Below are positions 16,513 through 25,547 of a stretch of 64,000 bases of DNA, piece by piece. The translations under genes and the position numbers were made by a program. How positions within the stretch are numbered: position 1 is the stretch's first letter; each line of letters starts with the position of its first letter. Source of the DNA: Bacteroidota bacterium. Lineage in GTDB: Bacteria; Bacteroidota; Bacteroidia; Chitinophagales; Chitinophagaceae. The stretch spans positions 1-64,000 of the forward strand of contig JAFAEM010000013.1 of the NCBI GenBank assembly GCA_023424015.1, read 5' to 3'. Below the pieces are notes generated by a model. That model was given only the letters and a program-made list of their open reading frames with translations. It did no database searches and was not told the origin of the DNA.

Positions 16513-17805
16513 ATGATGAAAAAAGTTCCCCTCATAATTATCGTTTTCCTGTGTACTATGGCCGTCACAGAAGCGCAGAAAACTTATATCTGGTGTGGCG
16601 TTTTGATCGACGGAATTTCGGATGCCCCGCTTAAAGATCGCACCATCGTAGTGGAGAAGGACAGGATCATTGCTGTCGAAAACGGATTCACAAAGCCAGG
16701 TGTCAATGACAGACTGGTTGACCTGAAAACAAAAACGGTTACTCCCGGCTGGATCGATATGCATGTTCATCTCGAATCAGAGACCCGTAAAGGCAATACA
16801 GTCGACCGGTTTATCCTGAATCCGCCCGATTTCGCTTTCGAGTCGGTTCGATATGCAAATATTACCCTGATGGCCGGTTTTACCACTGTGCGCGACCTGG
16901 GCGGTTCAGGTGTAAATGTGTCATTACGCAATGCGATCAATAGAAATTCAATTAAGGGGCCGAGGATTTTTACAGCAGGGAAATCCATCGCCACGACCGG
17001 CGGTCATGCCGATCCGACCAATGCCTATCGGAAAGACCTGGCAGGCGATCCGGGACCGAAAGAGGGTGTTATTAATGGAGAGGCAGATGCTTACCAGGCG
17101 GTGAGGCAGCGCTATAAAGAAGGTTCTGATCTTATTAAAATAACCGCCACAGGTGGTGTTCTCAGCCAGGCAAAAGATGGTGCGAACGCGCAATTTACCG
17201 AAGCCGAGATCAGGGCCATCGTAACCGCAGCAAAGGATTATGGTTTTAAAGTTGCAGCACATGCTCATGGTGCCGAAGGTCTTAAAAGAGCCGTACGCGC
17301 AGGTGTAAATTCGATCGAACACGGCACTTTTATGGATGATGAAGCTATCAGCCTGATGAAGCAGCATGGGACATGGTACGTGCCAACGATCATCGCGGGT
17401 AAATCCACTGCCGATAGTGCAAAGATTCCCGGCTACTATACAGAAATTGTAACACCCAAAGCCCTGGCAACGGGACCACAGATACAATCGACTTTTGCCA
17501 AAGCCCATAAGGAAGGTGTAAAAATCGCTTTTGGCACAGACGCTGGTGTTTTCAGGCATGGTATGAACTGGCTTGAATTCGGATATATGATCGAAGCAGG
17601 CATGAAACCGATGGATGCCATCAAAGCGGCGACTATCAATGCTGCCGAATTATTGGGCGAGCGGGATAGGTTGGGTAGTATTCAGCCCAACAAACTTGCC
17701 GATATCGTCGCCGTTGATGGAGATCCATTAAAGGATCCAGGAGTTTTTGGAAAGGTGGTTTTTGTGATGAAGGGGGGAGTGGTGTTTAAAGGAATTGGGG
17801 AATAG
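16513..17805 (+). CDS. Secreted amidohydrolase family protein (imidazolonepropionase/Xaa-Pro dipeptidase-like)
   Basis: A 430-residue metal-dependent hydrolase with a signal peptide (VPLIIIVFLCTMAVTEAQ). The amidohydrolase barrel shows the metal-binding IDMHVHL (HxH), a Lys in DLIKITATGGV likely to be the bridging ligand, AAHAHG, SIEHGTFMDD and a late Asp in FGTDAGV, then the C-terminal composite domain ending ADIVAVDGDPL. The ATG at 16513 starts the signal peptide; an ATG 12 codons upstream adds no recognisable sequence. Relatives cleave Xaa-Pro dipeptides or cyclic amides in the periplasm. It is monocistronic. Confidence 0.9.
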   Translation: MMKKVPLIIIVFLCTMAVTEAQKTYIWCGVLIDGISDAPLKDRTIVVEKDRIIAVENGFTKPGVNDRLVDLKTKTVTPGWIDMHVHLESETRKGNTVDRFILNPPDFAFESVRYANITLMAGFTTVRDLGGSGVNVSLRNAINRNSIKGPRIFTAGKSIATTGGHADPTNAYRKDLAGDPGPKEGVINGEADAYQAVRQRYKEGSDLIKITATGGVLSQAKDGANAQFTEAEIRAIVTAAKDYGFKVAAHAHGAEGLKRAVRAGVNSIEHGTFMDDEAISLMKQHGTWYVPTIIAGKSTADSAKIPGYYTEIVTPKALATGPQIQSTFAKAHKEGVKIAFGTDAGVFRHGMNWLEFGYMIEAGMKPMDAIKAATINAAELLGERDRLGSIQPNKLADIVAVDGDPLKDPGVFGKVVFVMKGGVVFKGIGE

Positions 17806-17950
17806 GGATTAGGAGTTAGTATCTGATAGCTGACGGGTTCGGAATATGGAATTGGAGTTTGGTAGCAGATCTTGTTGATACGTGTAAAGTCTGGATTCTT
17901 CATGGAAACCTCTGGATGAAGGAGGCTACTATTTTACAGCCTTTATTCAT

Positions 17951-18988
17951 TCACCAAATATTGATTGGGCATTCCATCTTCGATGCGTCGGCATTTTTCT
18001 GATTCCAGAAACCTGTATACGACAATGTCATTTCAAACCCTCCGCGGTACATCGATGCCGTTTTGAGTTTGCTTGTGTTCACGTCATAACTGAATCCCAT
18101 ACTCAGCCGGTTGGAGTTTAGTTTCACGACAGGTATCAATGCATCTTTTGTACGGTAAACTGCCCCGCCTGATAATGAAAACCTGGCGTCGTCCCCATCC
18201 GGATCAAAATTGTGCGTGTAGAGAAATCCTGTCTGCATCACGCGATTGCCACCCTGCCTGAAATGATCCGCATACACAACAATGCGGTCATATGTATTTG
18301 TATAGGCCGAGAAGCCCATATTGAAAACCCATTTTTCATTTAACCTGACTTCATTGTCGTTCATAAATGATAAAGAGGGCCTTGTGAAATGGAACAGTCC
18401 AACTCCAACATAAAATTTGAGATTGTTATTGATCAAGCTCTTAAAACTGATTCCCGTTGAGGCATCCAGGTAATTAAATCCTGTTGTCCGGAACGACTGA
18501 CTGGTCGGGTTGGAAGAGCTATAGGATCCATTTACAAACTGATCATCAAAACGCAATTTGCCTGGGTCGAAACTCTCACTCACTGATCCTCCCATAAAGG
18601 CAACAGATATGTACGTACTCTTTTCTTCACTCAATAATTTATGATAGTTGAGCACAGGCATGAACTGCGTTCTTTTCAGGTTAGCATCGCCGGCTGCATC
18701 ATTGGTCACCTGCATTCCCGCAGTGATAAAGTCACCCGGCGCGAGCCCTTTGAAAAATTTTACCTCAGCTCCCAGTGCCATGGTACGATAGGGCGTTGTT
18801 ACGCTTTCCCACTGGTTACGATAAGCCGCGGTAAATCTAACATTTCCATTAAAAATGCCAGCCAGCGCAGGATTTCGTAAGAGCGGCAGCTCATAGAACT
18901 GTGAAAAGTTGATATCCTGTTGCGCGCAGACTTCACGATGCCATACCAGGCCCATGACTAGTAATGTTAAGGGTAAAAGTTTTCTCAT
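17951..18988 (-). CDS. PorP/SprF family T9SS-associated outer-membrane protein
   Basis: A 345-residue protein with a signal peptide ending CAQQ and the family's opening motif DINFSQFYELPLLRNPALAG, then alternating beta strands of an outer-membrane barrel to the end. PorP/SprF proteins work with individual type-B CTD substrates of the type IX secretion system, helping to anchor them at the surface. It starts 6 bases after the stop of the large T9SS substrate gene at 18995-21946, the classic substrate-SprF pair, so it is most likely the dedicated partner of that protein. Confidence 0.92.
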   Translation of the reverse strand: MRKLLPLTLLVMGLVWHREVCAQQDINFSQFYELPLLRNPALAGIFNGNVRFTAAYRNQWESVTTPYRTMALGAEVKFFKGLAPGDFITAGMQVTNDAAGDANLKRTQFMPVLNYHKLLSEEKSTYISVAFMGGSVSESFDPGKLRFDDQFVNGSYSSSNPTSQSFRTTGFNYLDASTGISFKSLINNNLKFYVGVGLFHFTRPSLSFMNDNEVRLNEKWVFNMGFSAYTNTYDRIVVYADHFRQGGNRVMQTGFLYTHNFDPDGDDARFSLSGGAVYRTKDALIPVVKLNSNRLSMGFSYDVNTSKLKTASMYRGGFEMTLSYTGFWNQKNADASKMECPINIW

Positions 18989-18994
18989 AGTTAC

Positions 18995-21946
18995 TTATTT
19001 TAAGATGGCAGTATTGCCTTTATAAGTATAGGTTTGTAGATTGTCGCAGGTAACCTCGGCGGTATAAACATATACTTCGGGTGCGCCTGTTTTCCCCCTG
19101 ATCTTTCCATCCCATCCAAAAGCAGGCGTATTGGGAGGGAAATTGGTTTTCTCGAATAACAATTCACCCCAGCGAGAAAATATCCTGAAAGACTTTACAA
19201 CCTGCACTCCTTTTGCCCGTACCATCAGGATATCATTGACGCCATCACCATCGGGTGTAAATGCATTTGGTATAAAAACCTGTGATCCTTCACAAAAAGT
19301 ATTAATTCGCATTGTATCCACCGCTTCGCAGCCATGAATGTTTTGGATCCGGGCAGTATAACTGATATCAGTTTTGACAGTTGCAACCGGCTCGGGACAG
19401 TCATCACAACTCAAATAGAGGGGCGGGTCCCATGACCATGAAACGATCGGTCCATTGGTAACAACAGGATTGAGCGGCACGATCGTTCCCGTTGATAAAG
19501 TCAGATCAGGTCCGAGTTTGAGCGTGGGATTGGGATTCACTGTCACGGTTACATATCCTGTATCAGTAAAACAATTATGCGCATCAAATCCCACGACACG
19601 GTAGGTTGTCGTAAGTCCTGGTGTAGCCACAGGATTGGGTATGGTATCGTTGCTCAGACTTCCGGCAGGGACCCATTTATAAGTGACCGCACCGCTGGCA
19701 GAAAGATTGAAGCTGCCGTTGGCGCAGATCTCTCCACCCGCTTCAACCCTGATCTCGAACGGTTGATGAACTTCAATAGTGACAGTATCATATCCGGGAC
19801 AACCTGTGCTGCTTTCTCCCTTTACGTAATAAGTCGTCGTAGTTAAGGGGGAGGCGATAGGATTTGGGCAATCATTGCAACTTAACCCCGCGGCAGGTGA
19901 CCATTCATAAGTTTGTGCGCCGCTGGACTGCAATCGGATCGTATTGCCCCGGCAAATCGAAGAGTTATCAATAGTATTTACATTCGGATTGCTATATACC
20001 GTCACATCGCGGGTAAGACTGTCCTGGCATCCATTATTTCCTGTCACAACTAATTTAACCGCAAATTCTCCTGGCAATTCATAATGATGCGATGGTGTTC
20101 GTTGGAGCGATGTATCGCCATCTCCAAAATACCATCGATACTGCGAAGCGCCGATGGAGTTGTTTGTAAATAAAAATGAGTTTCCTTCCAGGCACTGGTT
20201 CTCACCAGGGTCAAACGATGCCATTGGCTTCGGATTAACGTTAACGGTTACGGTATCATACGCGATACAGCCGTTTGATGTCTTTGTAACGGCTACCACA
20301 TAGGTAGTGGTAGTTGTACCCGTAACAACCGGCATCGCAATATTTGGATTGGTTAGGAAATCTGATGGTGTCCATGTATAAGTATGGCCAGACACTGCAG
20401 TGCTTCCAATGAAAGTACGCGAACCGGCACAGATGGTTTTATCGGGACCTGCATCTGCGATCGGTGATATATTGATAGCCGTGACATGTAAAGTGTCACT
20501 GCAGCCTGCGCCATTGGAAGGGATCACTTCCAAATGCAAGGGGGTGTTACCCGGCGGCGCAGGATTGAGTGTAAAGTTTCGGCTCCTGGCGATTATGTTG
20601 GTATAGTTTTCATCCCACCATCGGTAACTTCTAAAACCCGGAGGGCCGCTAAGTCTCGCGATATTCGGGTTACATTCAAATTCTATCTCAGCACTTACAT
20701 TGCAATCGCCAACATCTACGTAAGTATAACCCCAGTGAGCCCCGAGCGTACAATCAGCAGTCGTGAATTCAAGTATCAGGGTTTTTCCTGCATAAGCGCT
20801 AAGGTTGATAAACACGGATGCCCAGTTTTTGCATTTTACGGAATCGTCAATCGGTGAGCTGAAAAAACCGGGTATCGTATCATCAGCCACGTATTCATAG
20901 GAAGCACAGTTCAGGTATTTATTAGTCTCAACATCCAGCAGTTTGGCGCTAAACCTCGGTTGCTGATGGCGCAAGTGACCGGGATCCTGGAAAACAACCG
21001 CGTAACGATAAGTGATCGAAGCTTCCTCAGCATTGGCAGGCACCGTGATGGTATATCGCACACGTTCAGCTTCGGCGCCATTTACATTATTGCCCAATTT
21101 CAAAGCATATCCACTTCCATCAGGTGGATTGATCGGGAACAAACCGTATGGATCAATTTCGGATGGATCAGCAGCAGGATAGATGACATGGCGGTTTGGA
21201 GTAGGAGCGGAGGGGGTGACCGTAATTACATTGGTCGTGCCAGCCGCATCTACTTCGCCGACAAAGCATTCCCAGTTTGTAAAATTTCCACGTTCGAATC
21301 CGATGTTGCCGGGACAGGGTGCTGCCTGCGTGGAAGCCTGTCTTGTATTTGTGTCATATTCGTAGATATCAGGACCGCTCTTTTCAAATGAAACAATTTC
21401 ACCCTTCGTGTTCATCCTCCCATATCGCCCTTTTTGAAGAAATCGCGCGCTGCCATTCCGGAAGCCATAAAATACATCCACATCAAGATCCCGTATCTTC
21501 TTTCCCTGGCGGTCGATCAGTGACCATCGACGGTTTTTGTATGCTGCAGTTATGTTCTCTGTAAAATCATAGATTATATCATAAACAAAAGGAACGATAG
21601 TATTTCCCTTGTTGTCGATAAAGCCCCATTTTGAATTCTGTCTGGCGGCCGCGAGCTGATTAGAGAAATTGCGAAGCGATTCGAATTTCACCGGCACCAC
21701 CAGGTTGCCTTGATGGTCCACAAAACCCCAGCGTTGGTTATGATATACACGGGCAAACCCATTGACGAAAGTCCCTACTTCCTCCCATATCTGAGAAGTT
21801 GTTTTTTGACCAGTCTTTGAATTAACGAAGTAGAAGCCCGAACCCGGCAACTCCACGGCATGAATCTCCGGCTTTTTGACCTGGGCGTCAAGTAGTTTGA
21901 AAAAGAATAAGATAAGTAAAGAAAGGTAGAGTTTCTTCATCGGCAT
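18995..21946 (-). CDS. Large surface protein: WG repeats, jelly roll, PKD/Ig repeats, T9SS type-B CTD
   Basis: A 983-residue exported protein. Order of parts: signal peptide (about 1-21); four WG-type beta repeats (about 60-165; RWGFVDHQGNLVVPV, KWGFIDNKGNTIVPF, then two degenerate copies); a jelly-roll-like domain (about 208-430; CPGNIGFERGNFTNWECFVG); several PKD/Ig-like modules with TTTTYVV-type ends; and a gliding-motility C-terminal domain (FIPNAFTPDGDGVND, GWDGKIRGK). The CTD directs type IX secretion. The jelly-roll domain is paralogous to that at 9183-11162, but the WG repeats are unique to this one. It forms an operon with PorP/SprF. An alternative ATG two codons downstream is equally good. 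Likely an adhesin; ligand unknown. Confidence 0.88.
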   Translation of the reverse strand: MPMKKLYLSLLILFFFKLLDAQVKKPEIHAVELPGSGFYFVNSKTGQKTTSQIWEEVGTFVNGFARVYHNQRWGFVDHQGNLVVPVKFESLRNFSNQLAAARQNSKWGFIDNKGNTIVPFVYDIIYDFTENITAAYKNRRWSLIDRQGKKIRDLDVDVFYGFRNGSARFLQKGRYGRMNTKGEIVSFEKSGPDIYEYDTNTRQASTQAAPCPGNIGFERGNFTNWECFVGEVDAAGTTNVITVTPSAPTPNRHVIYPAADPSEIDPYGLFPINPPDGSGYALKLGNNVNGAEAERVRYTITVPANAEEASITYRYAVVFQDPGHLRHQQPRFSAKLLDVETNKYLNCASYEYVADDTIPGFFSSPIDDSVKCKNWASVFINLSAYAGKTLILEFTTADCTLGAHWGYTYVDVGDCNVSAEIEFECNPNIARLSGPPGFRSYRWWDENYTNIIARSRNFTLNPAPPGNTPLHLEVIPSNGAGCSDTLHVTAINISPIADAGPDKTICAGSRTFIGSTAVSGHTYTWTPSDFLTNPNIAMPVVTGTTTTTYVVAVTKTSNGCIAYDTVTVNVNPKPMASFDPGENQCLEGNSFLFTNNSIGASQYRWYFGDGDTSLQRTPSHHYELPGEFAVKLVVTGNNGCQDSLTRDVTVYSNPNVNTIDNSSICRGNTIRLQSSGAQTYEWSPAAGLSCNDCPNPIASPLTTTTYYVKGESSTGCPGYDTVTIEVHQPFEIRVEAGGEICANGSFNLSASGAVTYKWVPAGSLSNDTIPNPVATPGLTTTYRVVGFDAHNCFTDTGYVTVTVNPNPTLKLGPDLTLSTGTIVPLNPVVTNGPIVSWSWDPPLYLSCDDCPEPVATVKTDISYTARIQNIHGCEAVDTMRINTFCEGSQVFIPNAFTPDGDGVNDILMVRAKGVQVVKSFRIFSRWGELLFEKTNFPPNTPAFGWDGKIRGKTGAPEVYVYTAEVTCDNLQTYTYKGNTAILK

Positions 21947-22220
21947 TGGATTAATAAAAAATCGAATATTTATTTTTTTTAATAACGCATCGCAAAGCTG
22001 CCTTTGTTGTTACGACGTATTTTTTTAGGGGAAATAGGGTACTTGTACTTTAGATTTAGTAGGAATTCTCCGCGTCCCGGGGGACTTGGTTATGAGCATA
22101 GGTGCCGTTCTAAAAACTGAAATCAATTAGACCTGACCATGCGGTTTACCACCGAAAGTGCTGGCAACATCTTTGTATCAGACTACCTGAATTCTTATTG
22201 TGAAACAAAATGAATAGTGT

Positions 22221-22757
22221 ATGAAAAAGACAAGGTTATTATTCGGAACGGTATTTACGACGTTGATTTTATCTGCATCATTACAGGCTCAGGACGCTGA
22301 TGATCAAAAACTCATTGCTGACAGCGAGGACGCTAAAGCTCAGTTTGTTAAGTCAGATGCCCTGATGCAAAATCTGTTCGACAATGCGTACGGGTACGTT
22401 ATTTTCCCCAATGTGGGGAAAGGTGCTATTGGTGTTGGAGGTGCAGCAGGTAACGGTATCGTTTATGAAAAAGGTAAAATGATCGGTAAGGCTAAAATGA
22501 AACAGGTAACAGTAGGATTTCAGTTTGGCGGACAGGCATACCGCGAAGTGATATTCTTCGAGAACCAGGCAGCACTTGATCGGTTCAAACAAGATAAATT
22601 TGAATTTGCCGCGCAAGCCTCTGCCGTAGCTGCCGATAAAGGAGTATCAACAAATGTAAAATACAAGGATGGTGTGATGGTTTTCACACAGGAAAAAGGC
22701 GGACTTATGTATGAGGCGTCGGTAGGTGGTCAGAAGTTTGATTTTGAATCGCTTTGA
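22221..22757 (+). CDS. SYLF domain (YSC84-like) lipid-binding protein, exported
   Basis: A 178-residue protein with a signal peptide (ending SLQAQ) and a SYLF domain filling the rest: helical DAKAQFVKSDALMQNLFDNA, then YGYVIFPNVGKGAIGVGGAAG, VTVGFQFGGQAYREVIFFEN and the C-terminal FTQEKGGLMYEASVGGQ. SYLF proteins bind phospholipids in eukaryotes; bacterial ones are periplasmic or outer-membrane-associated with no fixed role. The length is typical. It is monocistronic; upstream CATCTTTG near 22170 is close to a Bacteroidota -7 box. Confidence 0.9.
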   Translation: MKKTRLLFGTVFTTLILSASLQAQDADDQKLIADSEDAKAQFVKSDALMQNLFDNAYGYVIFPNVGKGAIGVGGAAGNGIVYEKGKMIGKAKMKQVTVGFQFGGQAYREVIFFENQAALDRFKQDKFEFAAQASAVAADKGVSTNVKYKDGVMVFTQEKGGLMYEASVGGQKFDFESL

Positions 22758-22835
22758 TGGATGATGCCCGGGGCAGCAATCCTGGTGGTAAGTCATCTGG
22801 GACAGTGGTATTCATTTCTTTAGTACATTTATTGA

Positions 22836-23810
22836 ATGAATAAAAAATTGTCCCTTCATATGCAACAGACTCGTCATTGTTTATTGCTGCCCCTTGCCAT
22901 CCTCATTTTCATTGGATCGGGATTTATAAACCCAACCAATATCAAAACAACCGATCCATCTGTTGAAGGGCGTTGGAATATCACCATCGAATATGAAGGT
23001 CAGAAATCTCCATCCTGGCTTGAAGTAAATCATTCAGGTCATAAAAGACTCGTAGGACATTATGTTGGGATAACCGGAAGCGCACGCCCCATTTCAATTA
23101 TTCATTTCAAAGATGGTAAGATCAGCTTTAGTCTTCCACCACAATGGGAGGAAGAAGATAATGATCTTTCTTTCGAAGGCACCCTGCAAAATGATGTTCT
23201 CACAGGTACAATGAAAGCAGCCAATGGAAAAACTTATAATTGGACCGGCCGGCGCGCACCTTCACTCAGGCGTGATAAGGCACCGGTCTGGGGTGAGCCG
23301 ATAAAACTATTCAATGGTAAAAATCTCGATGGATGGAAAGCGCTCGGTGAAAACCAGTGGGTGGCGGAAAATGGCGTTTTAAAAAGCCCCAAATCAGGTT
23401 CAAATCTTGTGACAGAAAGGAAGTTCGATGACTTCAAATTGCATATTGAGTTTCGCTATCCGAAAGGAAGTAATAGTGGTGTTTACCTGCGTGGTCGTTA
23501 TGAAATCCAGATTGCCGACAGCAAAGGTATGGCAACATTAAAGGATCAACTGGGTGCGGTCTATGGATTTATTTCACCCACCGAAATGGCTGCCAAAGAT
23601 CCCGGCGAATGGCAGACCTATGATATTACCCTTGTGGGAAGAATGATCACCGTGGTAGCAAATGGTAAAACAGTTATATGCAACCAGGAGATACCCGGCA
23701 TCACCGGCGGTGCACTCGATAGCAATGAAGGTGAACCAGGTCCCTTATATATCCAGGGCGACCACGGCCCAATTGAATACCGCAATATTGTGTTGACTCC
23801 GGCGAAGTAG
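22836..23810 (+). CDS. DUF1080 (3-keto-disaccharide hydrolase) protein, exported
   Basis: A 324-residue protein with a signal sequence near residues 14-30 (LLPLAILIFIGSGF), a beta-rich N-terminal half (about 45-145; SVEGRWNITIEYEG), and a C-terminal DUF1080 concanavalin-like domain (about 150-324; FNGKNLDGWKALGENQW, FRYPKGSNSGVYLRGRYEIQ, PGEWQTYDI, GPLYIQGDHGPIEYRNI). DUF1080 enzymes act on 3-keto-glycosides formed by oxidoreductases. A second, shorter DUF1080 protein is encoded at 36938. The N-terminal extension is an extra module. Export to the periplasm is likely. Confidence 0.88.
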   Translation: MNKKLSLHMQQTRHCLLLPLAILIFIGSGFINPTNIKTTDPSVEGRWNITIEYEGQKSPSWLEVNHSGHKRLVGHYVGITGSARPISIIHFKDGKISFSLPPQWEEEDNDLSFEGTLQNDVLTGTMKAANGKTYNWTGRRAPSLRRDKAPVWGEPIKLFNGKNLDGWKALGENQWVAENGVLKSPKSGSNLVTERKFDDFKLHIEFRYPKGSNSGVYLRGRYEIQIADSKGMATLKDQLGAVYGFISPTEMAAKDPGEWQTYDITLVGRMITVVANGKTVICNQEIPGITGGALDSNEGEPGPLYIQGDHGPIEYRNIVLTPAK

Positions 23811-23827
23811 TTTGAGAGTCGGAAGGG

Positions 23828-24052
23828 TTAAAAGAATCTTTTGATCAGTTGAATGATCACCGAAATCAGTACGCTAAAGAGGATCATGGTGGTGATGGGG
23901 AAATAGAATTTGAAATTTTCTCTTTCAACGCGGATATCACCGGGAAGCCGGCCAATCCAGTTGAGTTTGTCGTAAAAGAAATAGATGATCACACCTGCCA
24001 CAACAATCAGAACGCCGGCAGCGATGATCCATTTTCCCGTTTCACTGTTCAT
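23828..24052 (-). CDS. DUF2905 small membrane protein
   Basis: A 74-residue protein with two membrane helices (about 7-27 and 50-70) joined by the DUF2905 signature KLNWIGRLPGDIRVERENFKFYFP. The family is widespread, small and of unknown function. It converges with the DUF1080 gene and lies back to back with the endonuclease III-like gene, with about 50 bases between starts. Confidence 0.88.
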   Translation of the reverse strand: MNSETGKWIIAAGVLIVVAGVIIYFFYDKLNWIGRLPGDIRVERENFKFYFPITTMILFSVLISVIIQLIKRFF

Positions 24053-24102
24053 GATACAAATTTACGGCGTTTGATTTTTTGGATGATGCTTAAACAAAGA
24101 TT

Positions 24103-24762
24103 ATGGCAGCAGTAAACTGGTCCGTAGCCATCAAACCACTTCTGAAAAAATACAGGAACACCAAACATCCGCTCGAGTATAAAAGTCTTTACCAATTGTT
24201 AGTGATGGTTGTATTGTCAGCGCAGGATACGGATAAGAACATCAATAACCTGGCACCGGAATTTTTCAAGGCTTTCCCTGATATGAAATCATTGTCGAAA
24301 GCAACTGATCGCCTGCTTTTCCCCTATATCAGCAAAGTGAGAAATTTTGCTAACAAGGCAAACTGGCTTGTGAATATCGCACAGACTTTGAAGTCGGATA
24401 AAAAAATCCCCCTGTCGCATGATGAGTTAACTACATTGAAAGGTATTGGCAGCAAATCAGCGAATGTTATTTTGCGCGAAGCGGGCATGAAACCCGAAGG
24501 CGTGATCGTTGACCTGCACGTTGTGCGTGTAGCGACAAGGCTGGGAATTGCAAAAGGCAGTGATCCTAAAAAGATCGAAAATCAAATCAAAGAATTATTA
24601 CCACCCCAACAATGGGATGCAGGAATGGCTATGTCTTTCCTCGGTCGCGAAATCTGTCGTCCGAAGCCTTTGTGCGAAATATGCCTGATGAATCCAGTTT
24701 GCTTATACTACAACACGGTAATAAAAAAAGAAAGAAAGTCCCCGTCCAAAACCAAACGATAA
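24103..24762 (+). CDS. Endonuclease III-like HhH-GPD DNA glycosylase
   Basis: A 219-residue base-excision-repair enzyme of the Nth family. The helix-hairpin-helix LKGIGSKSANVILREAG carries the expected catalytic Lys, and VDLHVVRVATR carries the catalytic Asp. The C-terminal iron-sulphur loop is CRPKPLCEICLMNPVC, spacing C-x5-C-x2-C-x5-C, one residue shorter than the usual C-x6-C-x2-C-x5-C. The oxidised-pyrimidine specificity of classical Nth is not certain for such a divergent member (VDLH instead of VDTH), so no gene symbol is given. Probably monocistronic. Confidence 0.85.
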   Translation: MAAVNWSVAIKPLLKKYRNTKHPLEYKSLYQLLVMVVLSAQDTDKNINNLAPEFFKAFPDMKSLSKATDRLLFPYISKVRNFANKANWLVNIAQTLKSDKKIPLSHDELTTLKGIGSKSANVILREAGMKPEGVIVDLHVVRVATRLGIAKGSDPKKIENQIKELLPPQQWDAGMAMSFLGREICRPKPLCEICLMNPVCLYYNTVIKKERKSPSKTKR

Positions 24763-24988
24763 CTCATTCTTTGTCCAACTATATGGTTGAATTACACTGA
24801 TTTCCTCCCCAAACAGGCCGGTTCCTGCAAACTATTAAAAAAAACGTGCATGAAAATGCAAATAAAATGCCGTAAATTCGGCAAATAAACGCAGCATTTG
24901 TTTTTTCGCCTCTGTAGCTGTCGGCGGAATAAGTAAGTGCGATATAAGTTTTATCACGCAGTAAGTTTGAGTTTAGTTAAGCAGTCCG

Positions 24989-25014
24989 GGGGATGCCTTC
25001 GCATCCCCTTTTTT
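24989..25014 (+). terminator. Rho-independent terminator
   Basis: GGGGATGC (24989-24996), loop CTTC, GCATCCCC (25001-25008), then six T residues: a perfect 8-bp GC-rich stem. It lies 227 bases after the nth-like stop, so it ends either a long 3'-UTR or a separate small transcript. The rest of 24763-25073 holds a small hairpin (GCCG TAAATT CGGC near 24870-24883) but no gene that I can see. Confidence 0.85.
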
Positions 25015-25073
25015 ATATGAAACAGGAAAACGGTTGAATAGGAATTGAGTTAATTTTATACGAACTCGCATTT

Positions 25074-25487
25074 ATGCCCGCTTATTTATTAATGATCCAG
25101 GCTGATGAGGACGATCGGTATCTTACCGAATCGCTGCTACAGGAAATGCATGGTACGATCCCGATGCATTTTATTGGCGGAATTAGCGAAATGGATCAAT
25201 GTATAAAAGATCACGGGTTACCAGCTGTGATCCTTCTCAACAACCAGGACCATCGTCACAAGGCTCTCGAACTGGTTAAATATTTTAAACAGGATGCGAA
25301 ACTCGCACATATCCCTGTTGTAGTGCTGGGCGAGATTACCACAGCGGACTATATCAAAAATTACTATCGCGCCGGTGTCAACACCTACATTACAAAACCT
25401 TCATCCATCGCCGGCATGCACATAAAGATCCGCGTTTTTATTGATTATTGGTTTGAAGTGGCAGAAATACAACAACAGCTGGAGTAA
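25074..25487 (+). CDS. Atypical response-regulator receiver domain (pseudo-receiver)
   Basis: A 137-residue stand-alone CheY/Rcp1-like receiver fold. The acidic pocket is present (DEDD at 11-14) and the conserved Lys is kept (YITKPSS), but the phosphorylation site after the third strand is Asn (AVILLN56N), not Asp, and the usual Thr/Ser after strand four is in an altered context (VVVLGEITT). It therefore probably cannot be phosphorylated in the normal way and may act as a constitutive or protein-binding module. No output domain is present, and no histidine kinase is nearby. Confidence 0.82.
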   Translation: MPAYLLMIQADEDDRYLTESLLQEMHGTIPMHFIGGISEMDQCIKDHGLPAVILLNNQDHRHKALELVKYFKQDAKLAHIPVVVLGEITTADYIKNYYRAGVNTYITKPSSIAGMHIKIRVFIDYWFEVAEIQQQLE

Positions 25488-25547
25488 CTACCTACTCATT
25501 ATTCTAATTGTCCCGGCTCAGTATTTGATATTGTGATAAGCAGGGCT

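Noticed and set aside
24888..25014. tRNA, SRP RNA, tmRNA or 6S RNA
   Set aside because: No cloverleaf, no SRP GGAA tetraloop core and no closed 6S-like duplex could be seen; left as an unassigned possible small RNA.
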